Shown here in pieces: positions 1-6,099 of a stretch of 8,014 bases of DNA. Under the pieces are notes generated by a model that ran no database searches, was not told where the DNA came from, and worked only from the letters and a program-made list of their open reading frames with translations. The DNA lies in contig DAOVNE010000043.1 in the NCBI GenBank assembly GCA_030630395.1, positions 1-8,014 on the forward strand, given 5' to 3'. This stretch comes from Candidatus Eiseniibacteriota bacterium. Its GTDB lineage: Bacteria; Joyebacterota; Joyebacteria; Joyebacterales; Joyebacteraceae. Numbering within the stretch: position 1 is the stretch's first letter; each line of letters begins with the position of its first letter. The position numbers and the translations under genes are program-made.

Positions 1-999
1 CTCGGGATGGTCACCCAGCGATGCGCTCACCAGGCCGACCCTATCCGCGAACGGCAACGCGGCACGCACTCGCTCTATACAATCCGTCGCCGCTCTGTGC
101 CGGACGGCGCCGTAGACGTGACCGGCGGCACAGAAACGACATCCCCTCCCGCACCCGCGGGAGATCTCGATCAGAAACATATCGTTAAAGTACGCGTCGG
201 ATGAGAGAACGACGGTCTCGGCGAACTCGCCCCCGCCACACGCCGAGCGAACCGGCAGGGAGATTCCCTCAACGCACGCGAAACCCACGACCCTGCCTGT
301 CTCATCGTGCTCCACATCGACGAGAGCGGGGACGTAGATGCCGGGGGCTTGGGCGAGCGCGCGGAGGACTGCGTCCCGCCCACTCTCGCGCTCGTCCAGG
401 AGCGCTGTCAGAAACGGGGGAAGCAGCGCATCGGCCTCACCGACCAGCACGGCATCGACGATCGGCGCAATCGGTTCCGCGTTCAGAAACGCGCACATGC
501 CCCCGAAGACGATGAGGGGATCATCCTCCCCTCTCTCAGCCGCGAGCGGCGCAAGACCGGCCGCATGAAGCACGCGAACGAGGTTGAAGTAGTCGTCTTC
601 AAATGAGATGGAGAATGCGATCACGTCGAAGTCGCTGAGCGGTGTGCCGGTCTCACAGCTTCTTCCCAGATGCCCGGATCCCTCGTCCCAGAAGACCCGC
701 TCGCAGCGAACGTTCTCATCCGAGATGAGAAGCCCCAGTGTGAACTGGAAGCCGAGATTGCTCATGCCGAGCGAGTACTCGGAGGGATAGCAGAGAGCGA
801 CAGAGAGCTCTCGCCCCCTGTCGCCCATGGATCCTGGCGGGCTTTCAAGCCACGTCTCCACCCTACCCTCGGCGGACGTGTCCTTGCTGGATCTACCCTT
901 GGAGGACGGGTCCTTGCTGGACCTACCCTTGGTGGACGTGCCCTTGCCGGACCTGTCCTTGGTGGACGCGTCCTTGCGCCGACGGCGTCCGCGAGACAT
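1..999 (-). CDS. Radical SAM protein with N-terminal B12-binding-like domain, partial (C-terminus off window)
   Basis: An open frame of 333 codons runs from an ATG at 999 to the window edge with no stop. Residues 9-56 are a Lys/Ser/Arg-rich low-complexity tail built from pentapeptide repeats. Residues about 65-190 look like the Rossmann-type N-terminal domain of B12-binding radical SAM proteins (COG1032-like), with VALCYPSEYSLGMSNLGFQ, FDVIAFSISFE, IVFGG and VLVGEAD. No B12 DxHxxG motif is seen. EISRGCGRGCRFC at 278-290 supplies the CxxxCxxC cluster ligands C283, C287 and C290 that bind the [4Fe-4S] cluster used to cleave S-adenosylmethionine. The start shares one base with the TPR stop (TGATG), and an AGGAAG lies 11 bases upstream. 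An internal ATG at 828 (M58), preceded by AGGA, would give a version without the tail. The substrate is unknown; the fold class is well supported. Confidence 0.88.
   Translation of the reverse strand, partial: MSRGRRRRKDASTKDRSGKGTSTKGRSSKDPSSKGRSSKDTSAEGRVETWLESPPGSMGDRGRELSVALCYPSEYSLGMSNLGFQFTLGLLISDENVRCERVFWDEGSGHLGRSCETGTPLSDFDVIAFSISFEDDYFNLVRVLHAAGLAPLAAERGEDDPLIVFGGMCAFLNAEPIAPIVDAVLVGEADALLPPFLTALLDERESGRDAVLRALAQAPGIYVPALVDVEHDETGRVVGFACVEGISLPVRSACGGGEFAETVVLSSDAYFNDMFLIEISRGCGRGCRFCAAGHVYGAVRHRAATDCIERVRAALPFADRVGLVSASLGDHPE
856..975 (-). repeat. 15-bp in-frame tandem repeat coding Lys/Ser-rich pentapeptides
   Basis: Read on the minus strand, eight consecutive 15-base units follow the pattern AAGGRYNNRTCCNSC. 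They encode KDAST, KDRSG, KGTST, KGRSS, KDPSS, KGRSS, KDTSA and a degenerate EGRVE. KG and KD units alternate from the third unit on, so the array also reads as about three 30-base units (871-960). All units sit in the frame of the radical SAM gene, just after its start. The translated tail is basic, hydrophilic and probably disordered. Confidence 0.85.
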
Positions 1000-2660
1000 C
1001 AGAGCCTGATCTTCCTGAGCTCTCCATGACTTGGCGTCCAGTCCGAGAGCTGCGCTCTGGCCACCGGATTGCGAGAATCAACCCTGAGCACTTCGCGGAA
1101 CTGCTCATCCGATTCATCGGCCCGATCGACCCGTCGGTACGTGAGACCGAGCGTCAGTCTTGCTTCCACATAGTCTGAGTTGATCTCGACGGCCCTTTCG
1201 AGCTCGCCTATGGCCTCGTTGTACCGTTCGCTCGCGATGTAGCGGTCGGCAAGCTCGCGGTGCAGATCTGCATACCCGGGCTTGAACATGAGAGCTTTGG
1301 CCAGATGCTCTATCGCTTCATCCTCCCGCCCGAGAGCGGCCTTGGCGCGGCCCAGATATGCATGCGCCTCCGCATACTCCGGGTTGATGCTGATGGCCTG
1401 CTCCAGTTCCTGGGCGGCTTCCTTGTGTTTTCCACGGGCCAGGTAAGCCACGCCCAGACCACACCTGAGGTCTGCGTAATCTCCATTCTGAGCGATCACG
1501 GCCTTGTACCGTTCGATCGCCGTGTCGTAGTCGCCACTCTCAAGAAGCGCTTCCGCGGGTATCCCGGGTGCATCGCTCCAGAACGCCGTGTCCGCGAATG
1601 CCTGCTTGAATGAGGCAATGGCCTTCTCGGTCTCGCCCTCCGAGTGATACACCATTCCGAGGTAGTAATTAGCTAGCGGATAACGGGGAGATGCTTCGAC
1701 TACACGCAGGAGTTCCTCGCTCGATTCGGAGAGCATCCCACGCTTGAAGTAGGCGACGCCGAGGTAGCATCTGAGATCCCAGTAGTCGGGCTCCAGCTCG
1801 ACGGCTCGCTTGAGACTCTCCTGAGCATCCCGATAGCGACCGGCTTTGAGACAGAAGACGCCACGGTAGAAGAGCGCATCAACGTAGTTGGGGTTGATGC
1901 TCAAGCCCTCATCCAGTTCGGCGACGGCCGCGTCGTAGCGTTCGAGTTCGCCGTAAGCTATCGCCAGGCGAGCGCGGATATCGGGGTACTTCGGCTTGAG
2001 CTTGACCGCGCGCTCGAACCCCTGCACCGCCTCCTCCACCTGCCCCGCATTGAAAGCGGTGATTGCGTCGTTGAGAAGTGTTCTGAACTCCTCCTTCCCG
2101 ACCGTTGCCCCACGGAGTTCTTCGAAGGGAGCGCTCAGGATCCGATCGTAGGCCTCTTTGATCTGTGGCGTTTCCGGAACCGGAACGTCCAGCCCCAGCT
2201 TCATCGCCTTCTCAAACGCCCGTATGGCATCTTCATGCCGCCCTCGTTCTGAGAACGCTATAGCCAGATAGCAGTAGGCCTCCATGTAGTCGGGGTTGAT
2301 CTCGACAGCGCGCTGGAGCGATTCCACAGCCTCATCAAAGCGCCCCTGCTTCTCGCTGATCATTCCGAGATGGTAGTGGAGATCGGGATAGCGGTTGTTC
2401 TCCTCCACGGCCTTTCGGAACTGCTCCTCCGCCTCATCCAGACTCCCCTGCCTGTAGAACGCGAAACCGAGGTGGGCGTGCGTCTCCGCGGCGTAGAACA
2501 TGCCGAGCTGATAGTAGGGATCGGACTTGTTCGTGGTCTCGGCGATAACATGCTCAAACTCCACGACGGCGCTGTCGTAGTCGCCGCGGTTGTAGTGCTC
2601 GATTCCCTTGTTGTAGTGATCGCTCTCACCTAATCCGAACAGCTTGGTGAAGAGTGACAC
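999..2660 (-). CDS. Tetratricopeptide repeat (TPR) protein, about 14 units, unknown partner
   Basis: This 553-residue protein is almost wholly TPR, the 34-residue helical repeat that forms a protein-binding superhelix. Units fall into an N-terminal block at about 14-155, a non-repeat linker at about 156-190, and a C-terminal block at about 191-541 with near-perfect 34-residue phasing. Examples are PDLHYHLGMISEKQGRFDEA, VDALFYRGVFCLKAGRYRDA and AEAHAYLGRAKAALGREDEA, most units ending in NPxY-like turns. There is no signal peptide or transmembrane segment, so it is probably cytoplasmic. The N-terminus (MSLFTKLFGLG) is short and mildly amphipathic. The start is GTG, fixed by GAGGAGG six bases upstream. 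The gene follows ftsZ by 57 bases, has its own candidate promoter, and ends in TGATG shared with the radical SAM start. It is likely a scaffold or adaptor. No enzymatic domain is visible and the partner is unknown. Confidence 0.96.
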   Translation of the reverse strand: MSLFTKLFGLGESDHYNKGIEHYNRGDYDSAVVEFEHVIAETTNKSDPYYQLGMFYAAETHAHLGFAFYRQGSLDEAEEQFRKAVEENNRYPDLHYHLGMISEKQGRFDEAVESLQRAVEINPDYMEAYCYLAIAFSERGRHEDAIRAFEKAMKLGLDVPVPETPQIKEAYDRILSAPFEELRGATVGKEEFRTLLNDAITAFNAGQVEEAVQGFERAVKLKPKYPDIRARLAIAYGELERYDAAVAELDEGLSINPNYVDALFYRGVFCLKAGRYRDAQESLKRAVELEPDYWDLRCYLGVAYFKRGMLSESSEELLRVVEASPRYPLANYYLGMVYHSEGETEKAIASFKQAFADTAFWSDAPGIPAEALLESGDYDTAIERYKAVIAQNGDYADLRCGLGVAYLARGKHKEAAQELEQAISINPEYAEAHAYLGRAKAALGREDEAIEHLAKALMFKPGYADLHRELADRYIASERYNEAIGELERAVEINSDYVEARLTLGLTYRRVDRADESDEQFREVLRVDSRNPVARAQLSDWTPSHGELRKIRL

Positions 2661-2666
2661 GGTCTT

Positions 2667-2673
2667 CCTCCTC
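2667..2673 (-). promoter_or_regulatory. Ribosome-binding site of the TPR gene
   Basis: GAGGAGG lies six bases before the GTG at 2660. It decides the start, because GTG is not the default codon and no ATG fits in this frame nearby. Confidence 0.85.
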
Positions 2674-2695
2674 GCTCAACATGTGCAGCCTGTGA

Positions 2696-2709
2696 GGCCT
2701 GTGCAGGCC
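2696..2709 (-). promoter_or_regulatory. Inverted repeat between promoter and TPR gene, possible operator
   Basis: GGCCTG-CA-CAGGCC (minus strand) is a perfect 6+6 inverted repeat with a 2-base centre. It starts one base after the TATAAT and so covers the expected transcription start. It sits within a wider run of three similar units on the plus strand (tgtgcagcc, tgtgaggcc, tgtgcaggcc; 2682-2709). No T-run follows it, so it is not a standard intrinsic terminator. Operator function is inferred from position only. Confidence 0.35.
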
Positions 2710-2710
2710 C

Positions 2711-2738
2711 ATTATACTCAGTCCATCTGTCTGCGCAA
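2711..2738 (-). promoter_or_regulatory. Candidate sigma-70-type promoter for the TPR-radical SAM pair
   Basis: A consensus -10 box TATAAT occupies 2716-2711, one base after the ftsZ TGA and therefore outside coding constraint. A weak -35 candidate, TTGCGC (2738-2733), stands 16 bases upstream inside the ftsZ 3' end. A full TATAAT in such GC-rich DNA is unlikely to be common by chance. The -35 match is only the TTG half. The start site would fall about 45 bases before the TPR GTG. Confidence 0.45.
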
Positions 2739-3932
2739 GAACGTAGGTATCTCGAGTTCCCGCCTTGAGTTCTTGCGCGAACCGCCCTTCGCACACATGA
2801 CAACCCTCTGGGCAGGCTCATCGCGCTTCCGCTTGGGCTCCGGGGACTCGATTCTCCTCGGAGCTGACCTGGGACGCTGTGGCGCCCTCGTTGCGGCGTC
2901 TGCTCTTGCGATGACTCGCGCAGCCGGCCTGGGAGCGTGCTCCCTTTTGGGCTCCACCACGGCACTTTTGCGCTCTGCACCGATTCCTGTGGCGATGACC
3001 GTGATCATGACCTTGTCTTTAAGTGACTCATCAATCACCGCCCCGAAGATCATGTTCGTCTCGGCCCCGATGGCCTCGTTGACCACCATCGCGGCCTCAC
3101 TGATCTCATGGAGGGAGAGGTCTGCGCCGCCCGTCACGTTCACGAGAACGCCCTTGGCGCCCCTGATCGTGGCATCCTCGAGAAGAGGACTCGATATCGA
3201 CTGCTGCGCCGCCTCGACGGCTCTGTTCTTGCCGGCGCTGATACCGGTGCCCATCACTGCATCTCCCATCTCGAGCATCACCGACTTCACATCGGCGAAA
3301 TCGAGATTGATGAGCCCTGGAATCATGATGAGGTCGGTGACCCCCTTTGTCGCACGGAGCAGAACCTCATCGGCGATACGGAAAGCCTCACCGACCGGTG
3401 TGTTCTTGCTGGCGACGGCCAGAAGCCGCTGATTCGGAATCACGATGGCAGTGTCGACCGCCTGCCTGAGGGCGTCCACGCCTTCGACGGCCTGTCGCAT
3501 TCTCAACTGACCCTCGAAGAGGAACGGCTTGGTCGCGATCCCCACCACGAGAGCTCCCATTTTCTTCGCCATCCGCGCCACGACCGGACCGGCGCCCGTA
3601 CCGGTGCCCCCGCCCATCCCGGCGGTGATGAACACCATGTCCGCACCCTTGATGGCGTTGGCAACGTGCTCCTGATCCTCCTCGATCGCCTTCCTGCCGA
3701 CCTCCGGCTTGCCGCCGGATCCCAGCCCGTGCGTCAGCTTGCGACCGATCTGGATACGGGTTGCTGCGAGTGAACCTTCAAGCGCCTGAGCATCCGTGTT
3801 GATGGCGATGAACTCCACGCCGGTGAAGCCCGACTCTATCATCCTGTTGATCGCATTGCCTCCCGCCCCACCCACGCCCACGACCTTGATCGAAGCACTC
3901 ATCTCCGGCTCAGCGTCGAACTGGAACCGCAT
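2718..3932 (-). CDS. ftsZ: Cell division protein FtsZ
   Basis: FtsZ is the tubulin-like GTPase that polymerises into the cytokinetic ring under the membrane. From the ATG at 3932 it has 404 residues. [18 protein letters not shown] at 15-32 starts the nucleotide-binding domain. The tubulin signature GGGTGTG is at 107-113. The T7 catalytic loop (NLDFADVK) at 209-216 holds the acidic residues that complete the neighbouring subunit's GTP site. The C-terminal domain runs to about 320. A linker at about 321-391 is unusually basic and Pro-rich. It ends in the conserved tail [11 protein letters not shown], which binds FtsA. AAGGAGG lies 4 bases before this ATG. An in-frame ATG at 4007 has an equally strong site and would add 25 basic residues. 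I prefer 3932 because family members usually start with a similar MxFxF motif and because G/C at third codon positions rises sharply after it. Identification is certain; the start is less so. Confidence 0.97.
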   Translation of the reverse strand: MRFQFDAEPEMSASIKVVGVGGAGGNAINRMIESGFTGVEFIAINTDAQALEGSLAATRIQIGRKLTHGLGSGGKPEVGRKAIEEDQEHVANAIKGADMVFITAGMGGGTGTGAGPVVARMAKKMGALVVGIATKPFLFEGQLRMRQAVEGVDALRQAVDTAIVIPNQRLLAVASKNTPVGEAFRIADEVLLRATKGVTDLIMIPGLINLDFADVKSVMLEMGDAVMGTGISAGKNRAVEAAQQSISSPLLEDATIRGAKGVLVNVTGGADLSLHEISEAAMVVNEAIGAETNMIFGAVIDESLKDKVMITVIATGIGAERKSAVVEPKREHAPRPAARVIARADAATRAPQRPRSAPRRIESPEPKRKRDEPAQRVVMCAKGGSRKNSRRELEIPTFLRRQMD

Positions 3933-4007
3933 CGTTCCTCCTTCCGGGCCACGGCCCTTGAGCCGCGATCCCGTCTGTCCACTGCTTGCTTTCCGTCGTT
4001 TACCCAT
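3933..4007 (-). other. ftsZ leader or 25-codon in-frame N-terminal extension
   Basis: An ATG at 4007 opens 25 codons in frame with ftsZ ([20 protein letters not shown], then PEGGT). The peptide is basic and has no resemblance to usual FtsZ N-termini. Of the 24 codons after its ATG, 12 end in G or C, against 19 of the first 24 after the 3932 ATG, so it looks less coding-like than the gene body. Even so, it has a strong, well-spaced ribosome-binding site. It could be an alternative N-terminus or an untranslated ftsA-ftsZ spacer. Confidence 0.5.
3937..3943 (-). promoter_or_regulatory. Ribosome-binding site for the short ftsZ start
   Basis: AAGGAGG, a full match to the anti-Shine-Dalgarno, is followed by AACG and the ATG at 3932. 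The 4-base spacing is slightly short but usable, and it supports the conserved FtsZ N-terminus MRFQF. Confidence 0.7.
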
Positions 4008-4014
4008 TTGTATT

Positions 4015-4019
4015 CCTCC
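4015..4019 (-). promoter_or_regulatory. Second ribosome-binding site upstream of ftsZ
   Basis: GGAGG with optimal 7-base spacing to the ATG at 4007. It lies 10 bases after the ftsA stop codon. Its presence makes the long FtsZ form plausible. Confidence 0.6.
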
Positions 4020-4029
4020 GGAGCGCCTC

Positions 4030-5253
4030 CTAGAGGAGGCTGTCGACCCACTGCCTGACCTTGCGGACGGTTCCAAGAACCGCCCCGTTATTCCGTCTGC
4101 GCCGTCTTCTCGGTGCACGTGACGCCGCAATGGCAACACCGACAACCGCAGCATGAGATGGATCCGCTATCGCATCGAAGAGCCCCGACACCCTGTCGGG
4201 GAGTCCGACTCTCGCAGGCATTCCAAAGATATCCTCGGCCACATCGGCCATGCCGCTGAGCTTCGCTCCCCCGCCTGTCAGGACGACACCCGCCGCGGTC
4301 CTCCCCCAATACTCCGTGTCCCCGACTTCAGCCAGTGCCAGCTCGAGGATCTCACGGACCCTGGGTTCGATGATGGCGGACAGCATGTGCGTCGAGCTCT
4401 CCCGCGATGGTCGACCACCCACGCTCGGGATCTCGATAGCCGAGTTCCCGATCATGGACATCTTGGCGCAGCCTGACTTGCGCTTAAGAAGTTCTGCCTT
4501 GACCAGTGGCATTCTGAGCCCCACGGCAATGTCGTTTGTGATGCTCGATGCTCCCCATCCAACAACCCCGGCGCACCGAATCGACCCGCCATGGTGAAGG
4601 GCAACACCCGTCGTGTCGGCGCCGATGTTCACGAGGAGAACGCCGAGTTCTCGTTCGTCAGCGGAGAGCGACGAGAGCCCAGCCGCAACCGGCTTGGCAA
4701 CCATGATGCTCTCCCTCACCCCGGCCTTCCGCACGGCTCTGATGGAGTTGTCGATTACATGCTCCTCGGCCGTGACGATATGAACCTTGGACCCCAAGCG
4801 CACGCCCGACATGCCGATGGGATCGCGGATCCCCCGCTGCCCGTCGACGAAGAACTCCTGAGGAAGCACGTCCACGACCGATCGACCAACCGGCAGAGCC
4901 AGGGTCTTGGCCGCATCGAGCACGGTGGACACCTCAGATCGCGTGATCTCACCGTTCGCGCCGGAGACGGCTATGACGCCCCGGCTGTCGATGCCCTTGA
5001 TGTGCTCCCCGTTGAGTGAGATCGCAGCGGTGCCGATTTCAACGTCGGCGCTCTTCTCGGCTGCCATGACCGCCTCGCGAATAGAGTCCGCCGCCCTCTC
5101 CATGTTGACTATGACGCCGGCTTCTATCCCCGTGGAACGCGACTCACCGATCCCGAGGATCTCCGGAAGCTCCGAATCCCCGACATCCGCGACGACTACC
5201 TTAATCCTGCTCGAACCCAGATCGAGGCCGACAATGATCTCGCTCCGCTTCAA
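4030..5253 (-). CDS. ftsA: Cell division protein FtsA (actin-like FtsZ membrane tether)
   Basis: FtsA is an actin-family ATP-binding protein that anchors FtsZ to the inner membrane and recruits later divisome proteins. The 407 residues show phosphate-1 [17 protein letters not shown] (7-23) and the 1C subdomain (roughly 85-165). Phosphate-2 follows as [12 protein letters not shown] (208-219), and then the adenosine motif [13 protein letters not shown] (323-335). After a run of six arginines (382-387) the C-terminus [14 protein letters not shown] (394-407) matches the amphipathic membrane-targeting helix. Phosphate-2 is unusual: the family normally has DIGGGTTDI, but here Asp is Asn209 and the second Asp is Gly216. 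The start codon is TTG, chosen because phosphate-1 begins at residue 7, GGGAGG sits 6 bases upstream, and the next Met is at residue 51. It follows ftsQ by 39 bases and precedes ftsZ, the classic order. Confidence 0.95.
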   Translation of the reverse strand: MKRSEIIVGLDLGSSRIKVVVADVGDSELPEILGIGESRSTGIEAGVIVNMERAADSIREAVMAAEKSADVEIGTAAISLNGEHIKGIDSRGVIAVSGANGEITRSEVSTVLDAAKTLALPVGRSVVDVLPQEFFVDGQRGIRDPIGMSGVRLGSKVHIVTAEEHVIDNSIRAVRKAGVRESIMVAKPVAAGLSSLSADERELGVLLVNIGADTTGVALHHGGSIRCAGVVGWGASSITNDIAVGLRMPLVKAELLKRKSGCAKMSMIGNSAIEIPSVGGRPSRESSTHMLSAIIEPRVREILELALAEVGDTEYWGRTAAGVVLTGGGAKLSGMADVAEDIFGMPARVGLPDRVSGLFDAIADPSHAAVVGVAIAASRAPRRRRRRNNGAVLGTVRKVRQWVDSLL

Positions 5254-5259
5254 GTGGGG

Positions 5260-5265
5260 CCTCCC
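5260..5265 (-). promoter_or_regulatory. Ribosome-binding site fixing the TTG start of ftsA
   Basis: GGGAGG is followed by six bases and the TTG at 5253. It supports the non-ATG start, since any ATG start would delete the phosphate-1 motif. Confidence 0.8.
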
Positions 5266-5292
5266 GTCCTACGCACGTCCTCGAGGTCCGCC

Positions 5293-6099
5293 TCAGGCGG
5301 TCCTCACGACAACCTGGCGTTTGAATCTCATGTCTATGGTCTCGGCCGTCACACCTCTCGCCCTGAGATCGTTCAGGACCGCCCAGAGTTGTGACAGCGT
5401 CTTCGTGTCGTAAGCGCCGGAGCCAAACCTGATCTCTGCCCCGTCGGCTACCGTGTAGATAACCAGACCCGACCCCGGCGCAATGTGCACTTCTGATATC
5501 TCCGCCCAGAATGAGGGTGAAAGCTCTCTCGCGGTGTTCAGGAGACTCAGAGCCGTCCTATAGTTCTCGTAATCAAACACCTCGCCCTCTGAGGGAGGTT
5601 CGTTGAGACCACTGATAAGAGGAATGTCAATGAATGGAGTCCGCTCGGCGCCCGGCAGCACGCTACCGTCGGCTGCGACCTCCACGAATCCGGAGGAGCC
5701 TGAGGGCACGATGGCGGCCGGCAGCTTCTCGTCAAGCCGGATGAGCACGTGATCGGGAAGCCGGCGAGTCACATACGCCCGCTCGACCCTCGGATTCGAT
5801 GTAATCGTTGCCTCGACGCGTCCGAGATCGATGGAGAGAAGGTCCATCCCCGGCTCGATTCCGGCGAGTTCGACAACCTCCGCCTCGGTCAGGACGACAT
5901 TCCCGCTGACCTCCATTAGAGACAGCGGGAAACGCCCAGCCTCGTCGCCCCATGCGGACGCCTTGTAGGCCGTGAACGCTATCCCGGTCAGGAGCAGCAC
6001 TGCGCTCGCCACGATGGTGATTCGCTTCGCTCCCCCACGCTGGCGCTGGGACCTTCCGCGATCATGCCGCGCTGTACGTGTCCGGCCCGTCCCCCTCAA
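5293..6099 (-). CDS. ftsQ: Cell division protein FtsQ/DivIB
   Basis: FtsQ is a bitopic inner-membrane scaffold whose periplasmic part recruits FtsB and FtsL to the divisome. The 268 residues show the expected order. A short, very basic cytoplasmic tail (1-26, Arg-rich) precedes one transmembrane helix at about 27-46 (ITIVASAVLLLTGIAFTAYK). A POTRA domain at about 58-127 contains MEVSGNVVLTEAEVVELAGI, the NPRVERAYVTRRLPD turn and LIRLDEKLPAAIV. A C-terminal beta domain ends in TIDMRFKRQVVVR (254-266). Overall sequence conservation in this family is low, so topology, POTRA pattern and the murB-ftsA context carry the call. The start is TTG, in a TTGA overlap with the murB stop, with AGGAGG 5 bases upstream. 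Translation is therefore probably coupled to murB. Confidence 0.9.
   Translation of the reverse strand: MRGTGRTRTARHDRGRSQRQRGGAKRITIVASAVLLLTGIAFTAYKASAWGDEAGRFPLSLMEVSGNVVLTEAEVVELAGIEPGMDLLSIDLGRVEATITSNPRVERAYVTRRLPDHVLIRLDEKLPAAIVPSGSSGFVEVAADGSVLPGAERTPFIDIPLISGLNEPPSEGEVFDYENYRTALSLLNTARELSPSFWAEISEVHIAPGSGLVIYTVADGAEIRFGSGAYDTKTLSQLWAVLNDLRARGVTAETIDMRFKRQVVVRTA

Noticed and set aside
856..975. CRISPR-like or noncoding repeat array
   Set aside because: Units are 15 bases, directly adjacent with no unique spacers, and in phase with the radical SAM reading frame.
670..1029. Plus-strand open frame with LAGPTLGGR-type repeats
   Set aside because: The repeats are the antisense reading of the 15-bp coding repeat. 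The minus-strand frame continues into a clear radical SAM domain, so the plus-strand frame is a shadow.
2696..2709. Intrinsic terminator after ftsZ
   Set aside because: The stem is only 5-6 bp with a very small loop, no T-run follows on the minus strand, and a -10 box lies immediately upstream. An operator is a better reading.
2644..3773. Plus-strand open frames of 262 and 221 codons opposite ftsZ
   Set aside because: Both lie antisense to well-conserved FtsZ sequence, overlap each other in different frames, and show no family motif or convincing ribosome-binding site.
3933..4154. ftsZ starting at the in-frame ATG at 4154, giving 478 residues
   Set aside because: It would overlap the conserved C-terminal end of ftsA by over 100 bases, and the extra residues resemble no FtsZ. 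The ATGs at 4007 and 3932 both have strong binding sites.
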